This document shows positions 53,661 through 62,253 of a DNA stretch of 64,000 nucleotides, one piece after another; position 1 is the stretch's first letter, and each line of letters starts with the position of its first letter. The notes beneath the pieces were generated by a model. It was not told the origin of the DNA. It was given only the letters and a program-made list of their open reading frames with translations, and did no database searches. Location: contig NZTP01000086.1 in NCBI GenBank assembly GCA_002696485.1, forward strand, positions 1 through 64,000, given 5' to 3'. Source of the stretch: Altibacter sp. (GTDB lineage: Bacteria; Bacteroidota; Bacteroidia; Flavobacteriales; Flavobacteriaceae). The translations under genes were made by a program, and so were the position numbers.

Positions 53661-54862
53661 TTAAGAAGTTTTTCTCGTACTCTTCCGGAAGCGATCTTAG
53701 AAGCGATGAGCCCTAAAATAGTGATCGTGGCAAAAACCACCAGAACATTAATCAATTTTAAAGATACCGGATAGGGAAGGGTGGCTGTAATATTGACAAA
53801 TTCAAACTGAAGTTGCGCACCCACGGCAAGAACACCAAGCAGGATACCCAGTAGTCCGCCAAAGGTAGTCAACAGCGTACCTTGTAAAAAGAATATTTTA
53901 CGAATCTCCGGTAAGGTAGCCCCTAAATTGTACAGTGTTTTAATATTCTTCCTTTTATCAAGGATCATCATAATAATAGAACCTATTACATTAAACAGTG
54001 CAATAATAAGCACCAAGGTAAAGATGAGGTAGACGGCAATATTTTCGGTGTTCAACATCTTATACAGAGCGTCATTCTGCTGTATGCGATTCTTAATGAC
54101 TATTTCTTCTGAAAAGAGAGGTTTCAATTGTTCGCGAATACCTTCTTCAGAAACACCCGGCAGGAGTTTCAACTCTATTGCCGAAACGGCTGTACTATCC
54201 ATTTGAAGTAAAGTACGGGCGAATTCAATATCGGAAAAAACATATTTTGAATCCAAGTCCTCATTCACCTGATATACGCCGGACACTACGACCGATTGTT
54301 TTCTAAAGGCATCGGAAGGATCCAGCGCATTGAGCTGTCCGGTTCCCGGTGTTGGCACATAGATTTCCAAAAGGTCGATATAATCTTGTATTCCAATTGA
54401 AAGTTTTGCAGCGGTTCCTAACCCTATCACAACTTCGGGTTCATCGTGTGCTAACCAATTGCCAAAATAAAGGATGCTGTCTATAGGATTTACGGCCTTA
54501 TAATTTGTATCGGTCCCTTTTATATATGCAATGTGGTTTTTTCCCTTATACTGAAGGAAAACCCGCTCTTCAATAGTTTTTGAGTAAGAAGCAACGCCCG
54601 GCACTTCCATTAGTTGCTTTTCTTTATCTTCATGAAAGGACAGTGTCTTACCACGTGCAGGAAATACTTTAAGGTCGCTGTCGAATACATTAGTGAACTG
54701 TAGACTAAAATCTTTCAGCCCCGAAAAACCGGAAAGAACTATAAATAAGGACATCGCCCCAACAACTACCCCAACCGCAGCAATACCTGTTATAATATTG
54801 ATGGCATTATTGCTGCTTTTGGAGAATAAGTAGCGCTTTGCGATGTACAAAGGAAATTTCAC
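53657..54862 (-). CDS. FtsX-like ABC transporter permease (LolC/LolE-like, GTG start)
   Basis: A 401-residue inner membrane protein: N-terminal IAKRYLFSKSSNNAINIITGIAAVGVVVG with the first membrane helix (about 25-50), a large periplasmic domain (50-265), and three further helices (about 270-300, 320-350, 365-392) forming an FtsX domain. This architecture matches LolC/E, which extract lipoproteins. The N-terminal fit and position after rbfA are usual in Flavobacteriaceae. The GTG at 54860-54862 gives KFPLYIAKRYL and lies 1 bp after the rbfA stop. A 25-residue extension overlaps rbfA and was rejected. The ATPase gene is not adjacent. Confidence 0.9.
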   Translation of the reverse strand: MKFPLYIAKRYLFSKSSNNAINIITGIAAVGVVVGAMSLFIVLSGFSGLKDFSLQFTNVFDSDLKVFPARGKTLSFHEDKEKQLMEVPGVASYSKTIEERVFLQYKGKNHIAYIKGTDTNYKAVNPIDSILYFGNWLAHDEPEVVIGLGTAAKLSIGIQDYIDLLEIYVPTPGTGQLNALDPSDAFRKQSVVVSGVYQVNEDLDSKYVFSDIEFARTLLQMDSTAVSAIELKLLPGVSEEGIREQLKPLFSEEIVIKNRIQQNDALYKMLNTENIAVYLIFTLVLIIALFNVIGSIIMMILDKRKNIKTLYNLGATLPEIRKIFFLQGTLLTTFGGLLGILLGVLAVGAQLQFEFVNITATLPYPVSLKLINVLVVFATITILGLIASKIASGRVREKLLN

Positions 54863-54863
54863 C

Positions 54864-55259
54864 TTAACTTTTTTTGCGTTTGGGTAAAATAGTTGGATCT
54901 TCAATAGGGTTTTCGTCGCCTTTGACTGCTTTCTCAATACGCTCTATGTACTCCAAAGAATCATCGTTATAAAACTGAAGGTCGGGCATTTTGCGAAGTT
55001 GGTGCCGTGTAAGTTGTGCAATTTGATGCTTGATCTTTGATTTTAGCACGTTGAGATCCTTGGTCACGCCTTCGGCCTTTTCGGCGGGAAAGACACTCAC
55101 ATAAACCTTTGCTATCGAAAGGTCGGTTGTAACGGTTACTTTGGATACGGAAAGGATGATCCCCAATTGCCCTGCTTCACGCAGCATGCTCTGTAATACA
55201 TTGGCTAGGTCGTTTTGTAGAACGCCCGCAATTTTCTTCTGTCTGTTACTTTCTTCCAT
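54864..55259 (-). CDS. rbfA: ribosome-binding factor A
   Basis: A small KH-fold 30S maturation factor of 131 residues. NRQKKIAGVLQNDLANVLQSML, SVSKVTVTTDLSIAKVYVSVFP and IAQLTRHQLRKMPDLQFYNDDSLEYIERIEK all fit the RbfA pattern. A basic tail (PKRKKS) follows. It is divergent from mce with a TACTTTTG -7 element (minus strand, 55264-55271) right before the ATG, so the leader is very short. It is followed by the permease. Confidence 0.95.
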   Translation of the reverse strand: MEESNRQKKIAGVLQNDLANVLQSMLREAGQLGIILSVSKVTVTTDLSIAKVYVSVFPAEKAEGVTKDLNVLKSKIKHQIAQLTRHQLRKMPDLQFYNDDSLEYIERIEKAVKGDENPIEDPTILPKRKKS

Positions 55260-55284
55260 ACTACAAAAGTAGCATATTTAAAGG

Positions 55285-55315
55285 TTTGATATTTTTTTAA
55301 TTAACGATACATTTA
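55285..55315 (+). promoter_or_regulatory. promoter of mce
   Basis: TTTG (55285-55288), a 19-base spacer and TACATTTA (55308-55315, one mismatch to TAnnTTTG), ending 5 bp before the ATG of the epimerase gene. The divergent rbfA has TACTTTTG on the minus strand at 55264-55271. Confidence 0.5.
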
Positions 55316-55320
55316 CAATT

Positions 55321-55734
55321 ATGAAGAAAATTGAACATCTTGGGATTGCTGTGAAAAATCTTTCTGAAGCTAATGATGTCTACTCACGATTATTAGGCAG
55401 CCCTCCCTACAAAACAGAAACTGTAGAGAGTGAAGGGGTGAACACGTCTTTTTTTGCTTGTGGCGAAAGTAAGATCGAGCTTTTAGAGGCTACAAATCCA
55501 AACAGTCCCATTGCAAAATTTTTAGAAAGGAAAGGAGAGGGGATCCATCACGTAGCGTTTTACGTAGATAATATTGAAGCCGAAGTAAAACGTTTAAAAT
55601 CGGAAGGGTTTCAAATTTTAAATGAAACGCCTAAACGCGGCGCAGATAACAAATGGGTTGTATTTATACACCCCAAGTCTGCTAACGGGGTCTTGATAGA
55701 GTTGTGTCAGGATGTGGATCCTAGCGATCCATAA
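55321..55734 (+). CDS. mce: methylmalonyl-CoA epimerase
   Basis: A vicinal-oxygen-chelate fold protein of 137 residues converting (S)- and (R)-methylmalonyl-CoA. It has KIEHLGIAV with metal His6, the middle IELLEA, GIHHVAFYVDNI with His76/77, and GVLIELCQ with the Glu127 ligand. It links propionyl-CoA and succinyl-CoA metabolism. The mutase genes are not in the window. It is monocistronic, with its own promoter. Confidence 0.93.
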   Translation: MKKIEHLGIAVKNLSEANDVYSRLLGSPPYKTETVESEGVNTSFFACGESKIELLEATNPNSPIAKFLERKGEGIHHVAFYVDNIEAEVKRLKSEGFQILNETPKRGADNKWVVFIHPKSANGVLIELCQDVDPSDP

Positions 55735-55756
55735 CCTAATAATAACCTAAAATAGT

Positions 55757-55787
55757 TTTGCATTAAAAGCAAAGTGTTTTACATTTG
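55757..55787 (+). promoter_or_regulatory. promoter of the CAT tRNA
   Basis: TTTG (55757-55760), 19-base spacer, TACATTTG (55780-55787): a full match to the Bacteroidota consensus, 12 bp before the tRNA 5' end. Confidence 0.75.
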
Positions 55788-55799
55788 CAGACTGTTTTA

Positions 55800-55873
55800 G
55801 GTCCCATAGCTCAGCTGGTTAGAGCACCTGACTCATAATCAGGGGGTCCATGGTTCGAGCCCATGTGGGACCA
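55800..55873 (+). tRNA. tRNA with anticodon CAT, probably tRNA-Ile2 (lysidine) or elongator tRNA-Met
   Basis: A 74-nt cloverleaf: acceptor arms GGTCCCA/TGGGACC, D-arm AGCTCAGCTGGTTAGAGC, anticodon loop CTCATAA, and T-arm ATGGTTCGAGCCCAT. The discriminator is A. It is not an initiator, since the acceptor starts with a G-C pair. C4 and C5 in the acceptor stem match the TilS recognition pairs of tRNA-Ile2, so I lean to Ile2, but Met cannot be excluded. The 3' 17 bases plus the following T-run are duplicated at 55967-55990. Confidence 0.93.
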
Positions 55874-55990
55874 CTTTTTTATTTCAGAGCATTAGTTAGA
55901 GTAGTGCTTACGAGTTTTTTCAGGTATTTGACAGGGCGAGAAGCATGCACTGAACGAAGTTGAAGTGAGCCCATGTGGGACCACTTTTTT
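55857..55990. repeat. direct repeat of the tRNA 3' end (24 bp, 110-bp period)
   Basis: Positions 55857-55880 and 55967-55990 are identical over 24 bp. The unit covers the 3' 17 bases of the tRNA (from GAGCCCATGTGGGACCA) and the following CTTTTTT. Such a duplication of a tRNA 3' end is what integrases that use tRNA attB sites leave behind. The intervening 86 bp have no integrase. It may be an empty or decayed attL/attR pair or a local duplication. Confidence 0.75.
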
Positions 55991-56352
55991 TAAGACGGTG
56001 CGTTTTTTGAAGTATGAACAAGCATTTATACCCTTATAAAGGGTTTAAAAATATGTACATCCCTTTGCCTCGTTTGTACCAACCTACAGTCTGGAAAGTC
56101 TGTGAGGGACATTTTTTTGATGGGCGTTATTTGAAGCAACTGTATCATCTTGATCTGCATTTAAAAGGTTGAGAATATTTAGAATAGCAGGAATAATTTA
56201 ATAACTTGCAAATAATAAGGGAAGTGTTCCCTAAAAAGCATGTTATTTATTCAAAACGAAGCAATTAAATTTTAAAAACTGAGTTAATAAGTTTTGGATA
56301 AATTGAATTTTTATTTGATGTTTAAAAAAAATTATTACATTAGCCCCTGAAT
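55874..56352. other. gene-poor 479-bp stretch after the tRNA
   Basis: It holds the second copy of the tRNA 3' end (55967-55990), a 52-codon reading frame at 56014-56172, and AT-rich sequence with runs of A and T up to the small gene at 56353. I see no tRNA, structured RNA motif or terminator beyond the T-runs after the two repeat copies. The codon-like pattern before 56172 suggests decayed coding DNA. Confidence 0.5.
56014..56172 (+). CDS. possible ORF remnant of 52 codons, unknown
   Basis: The frame starts ATG and reads MNKHLYPYKGFKNMYIPLPR, then continues with aromatic and basic residues (TVWKVCEGHFFDGRYLKQLYHLDLHLKG) before a TGA. The composition is protein-like but the length is short, there is no clear start signal, and I do not recognise the product. 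Position just inside the tRNA 3'-duplication region suggests a fragment left by an element. Confidence 0.25.
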   Translation: MNKHLYPYKGFKNMYIPLPRLYQPTVWKVCEGHFFDGRYLKQLYHLDLHLKG

Positions 56353-56580
56353 ATGCGACCCCAAATCGTTATAAAAACCATCATGGTACTTTGTTTACTT
56401 TCAAGTACCTCTATGCTTGCACAGCTTTCGGGCGGTGACTCAGGCACACCCCCTCCACCCAAAACCCCGCCACCGGAGCTACCACTGGATAGTGGAATTG
56501 CATTATTGCTCTTGGCAGGAATTATTTACGGCTGTTACGTGGTTTACAGCCACTTAAGATCTACAAGTAGCCGCTCATAA
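56353..56580 (+). CDS. small secreted protein with PID-CTERM-like sorting tail
   Basis: A 75-residue protein with a signal peptide (about residues 1-23, ending MLAQ), a short glycine and proline-rich linker (SGGDSGTPPPPKTPPPELP) and a C-terminal PLDSGIALLLLAGIIYGCYVVYSHLR: P-(L/I)-D, a hydrophobic segment, then basic residues. This tripartite end is like the PID-CTERM sorting signals of Bacteroidota. There is almost no mature domain. Its last 20 bp overlap the 3' end of the convergent ribE. The partner enzyme is not in the window. Confidence 0.65.
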   Translation: MRPQIVIKTIMVLCLLSSTSMLAQLSGGDSGTPPPPKTPPPELPLDSGIALLLLAGIIYGCYVVYSHLRSTSSRS

Positions 56581-57151
56581 GTCGCTTCACGTACTTTCCA
56601 ATCACGTCAAATTCTAAGTTTACCAAGTCTCCTTCTTTCAACAAATTGAAATTAGTATGCTCATACGTATAGGGGATGATCGCCACACGAAAAGAATCTT
56701 TCTTAGCATCTACAACGGTTAGGCTTACCCCATTCACCGTGATCGATCCCTTCTCTATGGTAAGGTTGCCTAATGACGAATCATAATCAAAACTAAAATA
56801 CCAACTGCCATTCACCTCTTTTATTTTTGAACAAACAGCTGTTTGATCCACATGCCCCTGGACAATGTGTCCGTCAAGACGATCGCCCAATCGCATTGCA
56901 CGCTCAAGATTTACGAGACTGCCTAACGCCAGGCGTCCTAAGTTGCTCTTATCTAAGGTTTCTTTAACGGCAGTGACTGTATAGGTCTCAGGAGTAAGAT
57001 CCACAACAGTAAGACACACCCCGTTATGTGAAACACTTTGGTCGATTTTTAAATGGGAACTTAATTCGCTTTTAACTTGAATGTCCAAATTTTCTCCTTC
57101 GCTCTTAAGATCGGTGATTTCACCGATTGCTTCAATAATTCCTGTAAACAT
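56561..57151 (-). CDS. ribE: riboflavin synthase, alpha subunit
   Basis: It dismutates two 6,7-dimethyl-8-ribityllumazine molecules to riboflavin. It has 196 residues made of two lumazine-binding repeats: MFTGIIEAIGEI...SVSHNGVCLTVVDL in the first and GHIVQGHVDQTA...GSITVNGVSLTVVDA in the second. Length is as usual. The gene is divergent from pdxA, with a TACTTTTG -7 element on the minus strand at 57178-57185, and overlaps the small PID-CTERM-like gene tail to tail. Confidence 0.96.
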   Translation of the reverse strand: MFTGIIEAIGEITDLKSEGENLDIQVKSELSSHLKIDQSVSHNGVCLTVVDLTPETYTVTAVKETLDKSNLGRLALGSLVNLERAMRLGDRLDGHIVQGHVDQTAVCSKIKEVNGSWYFSFDYDSSLGNLTIEKGSITVNGVSLTVVDAKKDSFRVAIIPYTYEHTNFNLLKEGDLVNLEFDVIGKYVKRLMSGYL

Positions 57152-57164
57152 GCTTACATTTAGT

Positions 57165-57185
57165 TACATTTGTACTGCAAAAGTA
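57165..57185. promoter_or_regulatory. overlapping divergent -7 elements of pdxA and ribE
   Basis: TACATTTG on the plus strand (57165-57172) serves pdxA (ATG at 57213). TACTTTTG on the minus strand (57178-57185) serves ribE (ATG at 57151). The boxes are only 5 bp apart, so the two promoters may compete. Confidence 0.45.
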
Positions 57186-57212
57186 ACAATAAAATAAAGG
57201 CATTAACCACGA

Positions 57213-58277
57213 ATGAATAAGCAAGATAAAATTGTATTGGGAATTTCGATAGGAGATTTGAACGGCATTGGAAGCGAGGTCGTACTTAAAACTTTTGCCG
57301 ATTCTCGGATGTTGGAATTTTGTACTCCGGTTATTTTTGCATCGGTTAAGCTGATGTCTTTTTTCAAAAAAGCATATGAGCTGGATATTTCTTTTCATGG
57401 CATCGATGCTGTGGAAGATGTAGTTCAGAAAAAAATAAACGTTTTGAACGTTTGGAAAGAACCCGTAGATATCGAGTTTGGAAAAGATGACAAGAAAATG
57501 GGAGCCTATGCTTTACAGTCTTTGGAAGCTTCGGTGGCAGCACTGAAGGCCCAAAAGATCGACGTCTTGGTAACGGCGCCTATTAATAAATCAAACATCC
57601 AATCTGAAACTTTTACCTTTCCGGGACATACAGATTATCTCGCAAAAGAATTGGAGGGCGAGAGTCTTATGCTAATGATTTCTGAAGGACTGCGCGTGGG
57701 ACTACTCACAGATCACGTAGCAGTCAAGGATGTATCTAAAACCATCACCCGCGAACTCATTGAAAAGAAGATCAATATTATTCACAGAACCTTGATCCAA
57801 GATTTCGGAATTGAAAAACCTCGCATCGCTGTTTTAGGGATCAATCCGCATGTGGGAGATAATGGTGTTATCGGGGATGAAGATGACAAGACCTTGATAC
57901 CCACATTGGACAATCTGCGTAAAAATGGGAAGATCGTCTATGGTCCTTATGCAGCCGATAGCTTTTTTGGATCTGGAAATTACAAAAACTTCGACGTGAT
58001 CGTTGCATCGTATCATGACCAAGGACTTATTCCTTTTAAAACCCTCGCTTTTGGTTCCGGGGTCAATTACACTGCAGGCCTAAGCCGAATCCGAACCTCT
58101 CCCGACCACGGCACAGCCTTCGATGTAGCGGGTAAGAATCAGGCAAATCACGACTCGTTTAAAGAAGCAGTATTTGCTGCAATCAATATCTACAAAAGGC
58201 GCAACGAATACGAAGAAATGGCTAAAAATCCCCTGCAAACAAATCGCAGAAAACAGCTTTCAAAAAAGAAAGGATAA
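57213..58277 (+). CDS. pdxA: 4-hydroxythreonine-4-phosphate dehydrogenase
   Basis: An NAD-dependent enzyme in pyridoxal-phosphate synthesis. It has 354 residues: GISIGDLNGIGSEVVLKTF at the N-terminus, VTAPINKSNIQ, FPGHTDYLA with a zinc His, LGINPHVGDNG, and SYHDQGLIPFKTLAFGSGVNYTAGL followed by RTSPDHGTAFD. Length is slightly above E. coli PdxA because of a basic C-terminal tail (RRKQLSKKKG). The DUF177 gene follows after 78 bp. Confidence 0.96.
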   Translation: MNKQDKIVLGISIGDLNGIGSEVVLKTFADSRMLEFCTPVIFASVKLMSFFKKAYELDISFHGIDAVEDVVQKKINVLNVWKEPVDIEFGKDDKKMGAYALQSLEASVAALKAQKIDVLVTAPINKSNIQSETFTFPGHTDYLAKELEGESLMLMISEGLRVGLLTDHVAVKDVSKTITRELIEKKINIIHRTLIQDFGIEKPRIAVLGINPHVGDNGVIGDEDDKTLIPTLDNLRKNGKIVYGPYAADSFFGSGNYKNFDVIVASYHDQGLIPFKTLAFGSGVNYTAGLSRIRTSPDHGTAFDVAGKNQANHDSFKEAVFAAINIYKRRNEYEEMAKNPLQTNRRKQLSKKKG

Positions 58278-58303
58278 ATTATTTTCCTATTCAATTAATT
58301 TTT

Positions 58304-58311
58304 TATCTTTG
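58304..58311 (+). promoter_or_regulatory. -7 element upstream of the DUF177-rpmF-fabH-acc cluster
   Basis: TATCTTTG, a full TAnnTTTG match, 44 bp upstream of the DUF177 ATG. No distinct -33 element. Confidence 0.5.
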
Positions 58312-58355
58312 CACCCGCCTTATTGCTAAGGTGTACGCGTAAAATTGGTGTGATC

Positions 58356-58901
58356 ATGAAGGAATTGAAAGAATTTACCATCCCTTTCGTGGGATTGAAA
58401 TTAGGAGAACATCACTTTGATTTTACCATCGGCCCTTCGTTCTTTGAGCATTTTGAGTATGACGAATTTAATGATGTAGCCATTAAACTCGACGTTGTAT
58501 TGATCAAGAAAACCACCTTATTGGAATTTACACTTTCTTTCAATGGGTATGTAAATGTCCATTGTGATAGTACCAATGAGCCTTACGATCAAGAAATTTT
58601 AGGAGATTATCATTTTGTGGTAAAATTTGGTAATGAATACAACGATGAAAATGAAGACCTATTAATACTTCCACATGGAAGCTATGAGGTAAACATTCAA
58701 CAATATGTGTACGAATCTATTGTGCTGGCGCTGCCGGCAAAAAGAATTCATCCGGGTGTTGAAGATGGAACATTACAAAGCGACATACTTGTTAAACTTG
58801 AAGAATTAAGTCCGAAGGAAACAAAAGAAGAAAAAGCTCCCGAAGGTGACGATACCGATCCACGATGGGACTCATTAAAAAAACTATTAACGGATAAATA
58901 A
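58356..58901 (+). CDS. DUF177 (YceD-like) protein, predicted 23S rRNA accumulation factor
   Basis: A 181-residue acidic soluble protein with KEFTIPFVGLKLGEHHFDFTIG at the N-terminus and a C-terminal acidic tail. DUF177/YceD proteins stand directly before rpmF in many bacteria and affect 23S rRNA accumulation, and the gene order here (9 bp before rpmF) is the conserved one. The Cys of the bacterial YceD motif is partly present (NVHCDSTNEPY). The ATG at 58356 is chosen; a TTG-started frame adds 11 unconserved residues. Confidence 0.9.
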   Translation: MKELKEFTIPFVGLKLGEHHFDFTIGPSFFEHFEYDEFNDVAIKLDVVLIKKTTLLEFTLSFNGYVNVHCDSTNEPYDQEILGDYHFVVKFGNEYNDENEDLLILPHGSYEVNIQQYVYESIVLALPAKRIHPGVEDGTLQSDILVKLEELSPKETKEEKAPEGDDTDPRWDSLKKLLTDK

Positions 58902-58910
58902 AATATAGTA

Positions 58911-59108
58911 ATGGCACATCCTAAAAGAAAAATCTCGAAAACCAGAAGAGATAAGAGAAGAACGCATTACAAAGCAACAGCTCCTCAAATCGCTACCGAT
59001 CCAACAACAGGAGAGGCTCACTTGTACCACAGAGCTCACTGGCACGAAGGTAAATTGTATTACCGCGGGCAGGTTGTAATCGATGCGACCGAAGAAGTAG
59101 AAGCGTAG
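58911..59108 (+). CDS. rpmF: 50S ribosomal protein L32
   Basis: 65 residues, opening [21 protein letters not shown], as in Bacteroidota L32. The zinc Cys of other L32 are absent ([16 protein letters not shown]), a zinc-less form. A terminator follows the stop by 24 bp. Confidence 0.97.
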   Translation: MAHPKRKISKTRRDKRRTHYKATAPQIATDPTTGEAHLYHRAHWHEGKLYYRGQVVIDATEEVEA

Positions 59109-59132
59109 GTTGCTTTCACATAATCTTTACAG

Positions 59133-59159
59133 ACTCTCACACTCTTGTGAGAGTTTTTT
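59133..59159 (+). terminator. terminator after rpmF
   Basis: Inverted repeat ACTCTCAC / GTGAGAGT (59133-59140 and 59147-59154) with a 6-base loop and a T-run. It may be partial, since fabH follows in the same direction. Confidence 0.85.
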
Positions 59160-59276
59160 GTTTTTTCTAGTTCAAACTTCAAAAACAACCTCTTTTTGAG
59201 TCGTTTTTGATTAAATTTTAGTAATTTTCCTTCCTTATTAAGGATTTTGACCAATTACCGAATCTAATTCAAATAT

Positions 59277-60275
59277 ATGAGTACAATTACAGCAGCAATC
59301 ACAGCTGTAGGAGGCTATGTACCGGACTACGTTCTCACCAATAAGATCCTTGAGACTATGGTGGATACCAATGATGAATGGATCACGACAAGAACAGGAA
59401 TTAAAGAACGTAGAATTTTAAAAGATAAGGATAAAGGCACCTCCTATTTGGCGATTCAAGCTGCCAAAGACCTACTCTCTAAAAGCAATACCGACCCTAA
59501 GGATATAGACATGGTTATTATGGCAACAGCCACGCCCGATATGCCCGTTGCCGCTACAGGTGTTTACGTTGCTACAGAAATAGGTGCCGTAAATGCTTTT
59601 TCTTTCGACCTGGTCGCTGCGTGTTCCAGTTTCTTATATGGAATGTCTACAGCCGCTCGTTACATAGAATCCGGAAAATATAAAAAAGTATTATTATTGG
59701 GAGCCGACAAAATGTCTTCCATCATCGATTATGAAGATCGAACTACTTGTATCATCTTTGGTGATGGCGGAGGAGCGCTTCTTTTTGAACCCAATACGGA
59801 AGGGTATGGAGTCTTGGACGAATATCTTCGAAGCGATGGTATTGGCAGACAAAGTCTAAAAATCGATGCCGGAGGCTCATTATTACCCCCAACGGCTGAG
59901 ACCGTGGCCAAAAAACAACACTTTGTCTTTCAAGACGGAAAAACTGTATTTAAATTTGCCGTATCAAATATGGCAGATGTAAGTGAGAAGATCATGGAAC
60001 GTAATAACTTAAAGGGGGTGGACGTTGATTGGCTGGTCCCGCATCAAGCCAATAAGCGAATTATTGATGCCACAGCAAAACGAATGAAACTTCCGGAAGA
60101 AAAAGTGATGATGAACATTCATAAATATGGGAATACAACATCAGCAACACTTCCTCTTTGTATTAGGGATTACGAAAAACAATTAAAAAAAGGCGATAAT
60201 CTTGTCTTTGCCTCTTTTGGAGGCGGATTTACCTGGGGCGCCGTCTATGTAAAATGGGCGTACGATCCACAATAA
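59277..60275 (+). CDS. fabH: 3-oxoacyl-[acyl-carrier-protein] synthase III
   Basis: It condenses an acyl-CoA primer with malonyl-ACP to start fatty acid synthesis. It has 332 residues of the thiolase fold, with the triad Cys116 (AACSSFL), His256 (VPHQANKRI) and Asn286 (KYGNTTSAT). The N-terminal [12 protein letters not shown] and the [15 protein letters not shown] loop fit KAS III. Followed 31 bp later by accB, consistent with co-expression of the acetyl-CoA carboxylase parts. Confidence 0.97.
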   Translation: MSTITAAITAVGGYVPDYVLTNKILETMVDTNDEWITTRTGIKERRILKDKDKGTSYLAIQAAKDLLSKSNTDPKDIDMVIMATATPDMPVAATGVYVATEIGAVNAFSFDLVAACSSFLYGMSTAARYIESGKYKKVLLLGADKMSSIIDYEDRTTCIIFGDGGGALLFEPNTEGYGVLDEYLRSDGIGRQSLKIDAGGSLLPPTAETVAKKQHFVFQDGKTVFKFAVSNMADVSEKIMERNNLKGVDVDWLVPHQANKRIIDATAKRMKLPEEKVMMNIHKYGNTTSATLPLCIRDYEKQLKKGDNLVFASFGGGFTWGAVYVKWAYDPQ

Positions 60276-60306
60276 AACAAACAGAACGATAATAAACACC
60301 AAAATT

Positions 60307-60795
60307 ATGGATTTAAAAGACATTCAGAATTTAATAAAGTTCGTGGCCAAGTCCGGAGCTAGTGAAGTAAAGCTAGAGACAGACGACGTAAAGATAACCA
60401 TTAGAACCGGCAGCGACAGTAAAGGAGAAACTACGTACATTCAGCAGATTCCTACAATGGCAGCACCACAACAAGCTGCTGCTGCTCCGGCACCAGCCGC
60501 AGCACCTGCGCCCAGCACGGCAGCACCTGCAGCACCTGCGGACGAATCTTCAAAATACATCACAATCAAATCACCTATTATTGGAACGTTCTACCGTAAA
60601 CCATCACCGGACAAACCAATGTTTGTTGAGGTGGGAAGCACGATAAGTGCGGGGGATGTATTGTGCGTTATTGAAGCAATGAAGCTTTTCAATGAGATAG
60701 AAAGTGAAGTTTCCGGGAAAATTGTTAAGATATTGGTGGATGATGCTTCTCCTGTAGAGTTCGATCAGCCGTTATTTTTGGTAGACCCTTCGTAA
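60307..60795 (+). CDS. accB: acetyl-CoA carboxylase biotin carboxyl carrier protein
   Basis: The biotin-bearing subunit, 162 residues. A helical N-terminus ([21 protein letters not shown]) leads to an Ala/Pro-rich linker (about 52-80), then the biotinyl domain (84-160) with the Lys126 of EAMKLFNE as biotin site and the thumb-containing segment [10 protein letters not shown] of bacterial BCCP. Confidence 0.97.
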   Translation: MDLKDIQNLIKFVAKSGASEVKLETDDVKITIRTGSDSKGETTYIQQIPTMAAPQQAAAAPAPAAAPAPSTAAPAAPADESSKYITIKSPIIGTFYRKPSPDKPMFVEVGSTISAGDVLCVIEAMKLFNEIESEVSGKIVKILVDDASPVEFDQPLFLVDPS

Positions 60796-60877
60796 ATTGT
60801 CAAATCCCAAATCCTAAAGATTAAATTCCGGACATTATCTGGTATTTACTGTTTGCGGTTTGAAATTTCAATGAATT

Positions 60878-62230
60878 ATGTTTAAAAAGATATTAATAGC
60901 AAATAGAGGAGAGATTGCACTTCGTATTATTCGCACGTGTAAAGAGATGGGTATTAAAACCGTTGCCGTGTACTCCAAAGCCGATGAAGAGAGCTTGCAC
61001 GTTCGTTTTGCAGACGAGGCCGTATGTATTGGACCGCCGCCCAGCAGCGAAAGCTACCTCAAGATTTCAAATATTATTGCAGCGGCAGAGATCACAAATG
61101 CCGATGCCATACATCCGGGTTACGGATTTCTTGCTGAAAATGCAAAATTCTCTAAGATATGTGAAGAGCACAATATTAAATTTATTGGCGCTTCTCCCGA
61201 AATGATCGAAAAAATGGGGGACAAAGCCATGGCTAAGACCACCATGCTGGCAGCAGGGGTGCCTTGCGTTCCGGGTAGCGAGGGAATTATCCCGGATTTT
61301 GAAACATGTAAAAAATTAGCTAAAGAAACAGGATATCCGGTCATGCTAAAGGCTAGTGCCGGAGGCGGAGGAAAAGGTATGCGGGCCGTTTGGAAAGAAG
61401 AAAACCTCCAAGCAGCTTGGGAATCGGCACGACAAGAAAGTAAAGCTGCTTTTGGCAATGATGATATGTACATGGAAAAGCTTATTGAAGAACCAAGACA
61501 TATCGAAATCCAGGTGGTTGGAGACAGCACAGGAAAAGCTTGTCATTTGAGCGAACGCGATTGCTCAATTCAACGCCGACATCAAAAACTTACCGAAGAA
61601 ACTCCCAGTCCGTTCATGACCAAAAAGCTTAGAAACGACATGGGAATGGCTGCAGTAAAAGCAGCAGAATTTATAAAATATGAAGGCGCAGGAACCGTAG
61701 AATTTCTGGTGGACAAACACCGCAATTTCTACTTTATGGAGATGAATACTCGTATTCAAGTGGAGCATCCTATCACCGAACAGGTGATCGATTTCGATTT
61801 GATTCGTGAGCAAATACTTGTGGCTGCAGGAGTTCCAATTTCCGGTAAGCACTACACGCCAAATTTGCATTCTATAGAATGCAGGATCAATGCGGAAGAT
61901 CCCTATAATGATTTCCGTCCTTCACCCGGAAAGATCACGGTCTTACACGCTCCGGGAGGACACGGCGTGCGTTTGGATACCCATGTGTATGCCGGCTATG
62001 TTATTCCGCCAAATTACGATTCAATGATTGCAAAGCTTATAACAACGGCTCAAACACGGGACGAGGCGATCAATAAAATGAAACGCGCTTTAGACGAATT
62101 TGTAATCGAAGGAGTAAAAACCACCATTCCGTTTCACCGTCAGTTAATGGACCACCCCGATTATGTAGCGGGGAATTACACCACTGCCTTCATGAATTCT
62201 TGGAAGATGGACGCTCCTCAAGAAGAGTAA
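60878..62230 (+). CDS. accC: acetyl-CoA carboxylase biotin carboxylase subunit
   Basis: The ATP-dependent carboxylase of biotin, 450 residues of ATP-grasp fold: [36 protein letters not shown] (glycine-rich ATP loop), [26 protein letters not shown], and the biotin-carboxylase C-domain. Length is as in E. coli. A strong terminator follows the stop by 24 bp, ending the DUF177-rpmF-fabH-accBC cluster. Confidence 0.97.
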   Translation: MFKKILIANRGEIALRIIRTCKEMGIKTVAVYSKADEESLHVRFADEAVCIGPPPSSESYLKISNIIAAAEITNADAIHPGYGFLAENAKFSKICEEHNIKFIGASPEMIEKMGDKAMAKTTMLAAGVPCVPGSEGIIPDFETCKKLAKETGYPVMLKASAGGGGKGMRAVWKEENLQAAWESARQESKAAFGNDDMYMEKLIEEPRHIEIQVVGDSTGKACHLSERDCSIQRRHQKLTEETPSPFMTKKLRNDMGMAAVKAAEFIKYEGAGTVEFLVDKHRNFYFMEMNTRIQVEHPITEQVIDFDLIREQILVAAGVPISGKHYTPNLHSIECRINAEDPYNDFRPSPGKITVLHAPGGHGVRLDTHVYAGYVIPPNYDSMIAKLITTAQTRDEAINKMKRALDEFVIEGVKTTIPFHRQLMDHPDYVAGNYTTAFMNSWKMDAPQEE

Positions 62231-62253
62231 GTTTGTAATACTAATTTCTAAAG

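Noticed and set aside
55881..55966. A second, degenerate tRNA between the two copies of the tRNA 3' end
   Set aside because: Only short stretches (TTAGAG and the like) resemble a D-arm; no acceptor or anticodon stem can be formed.
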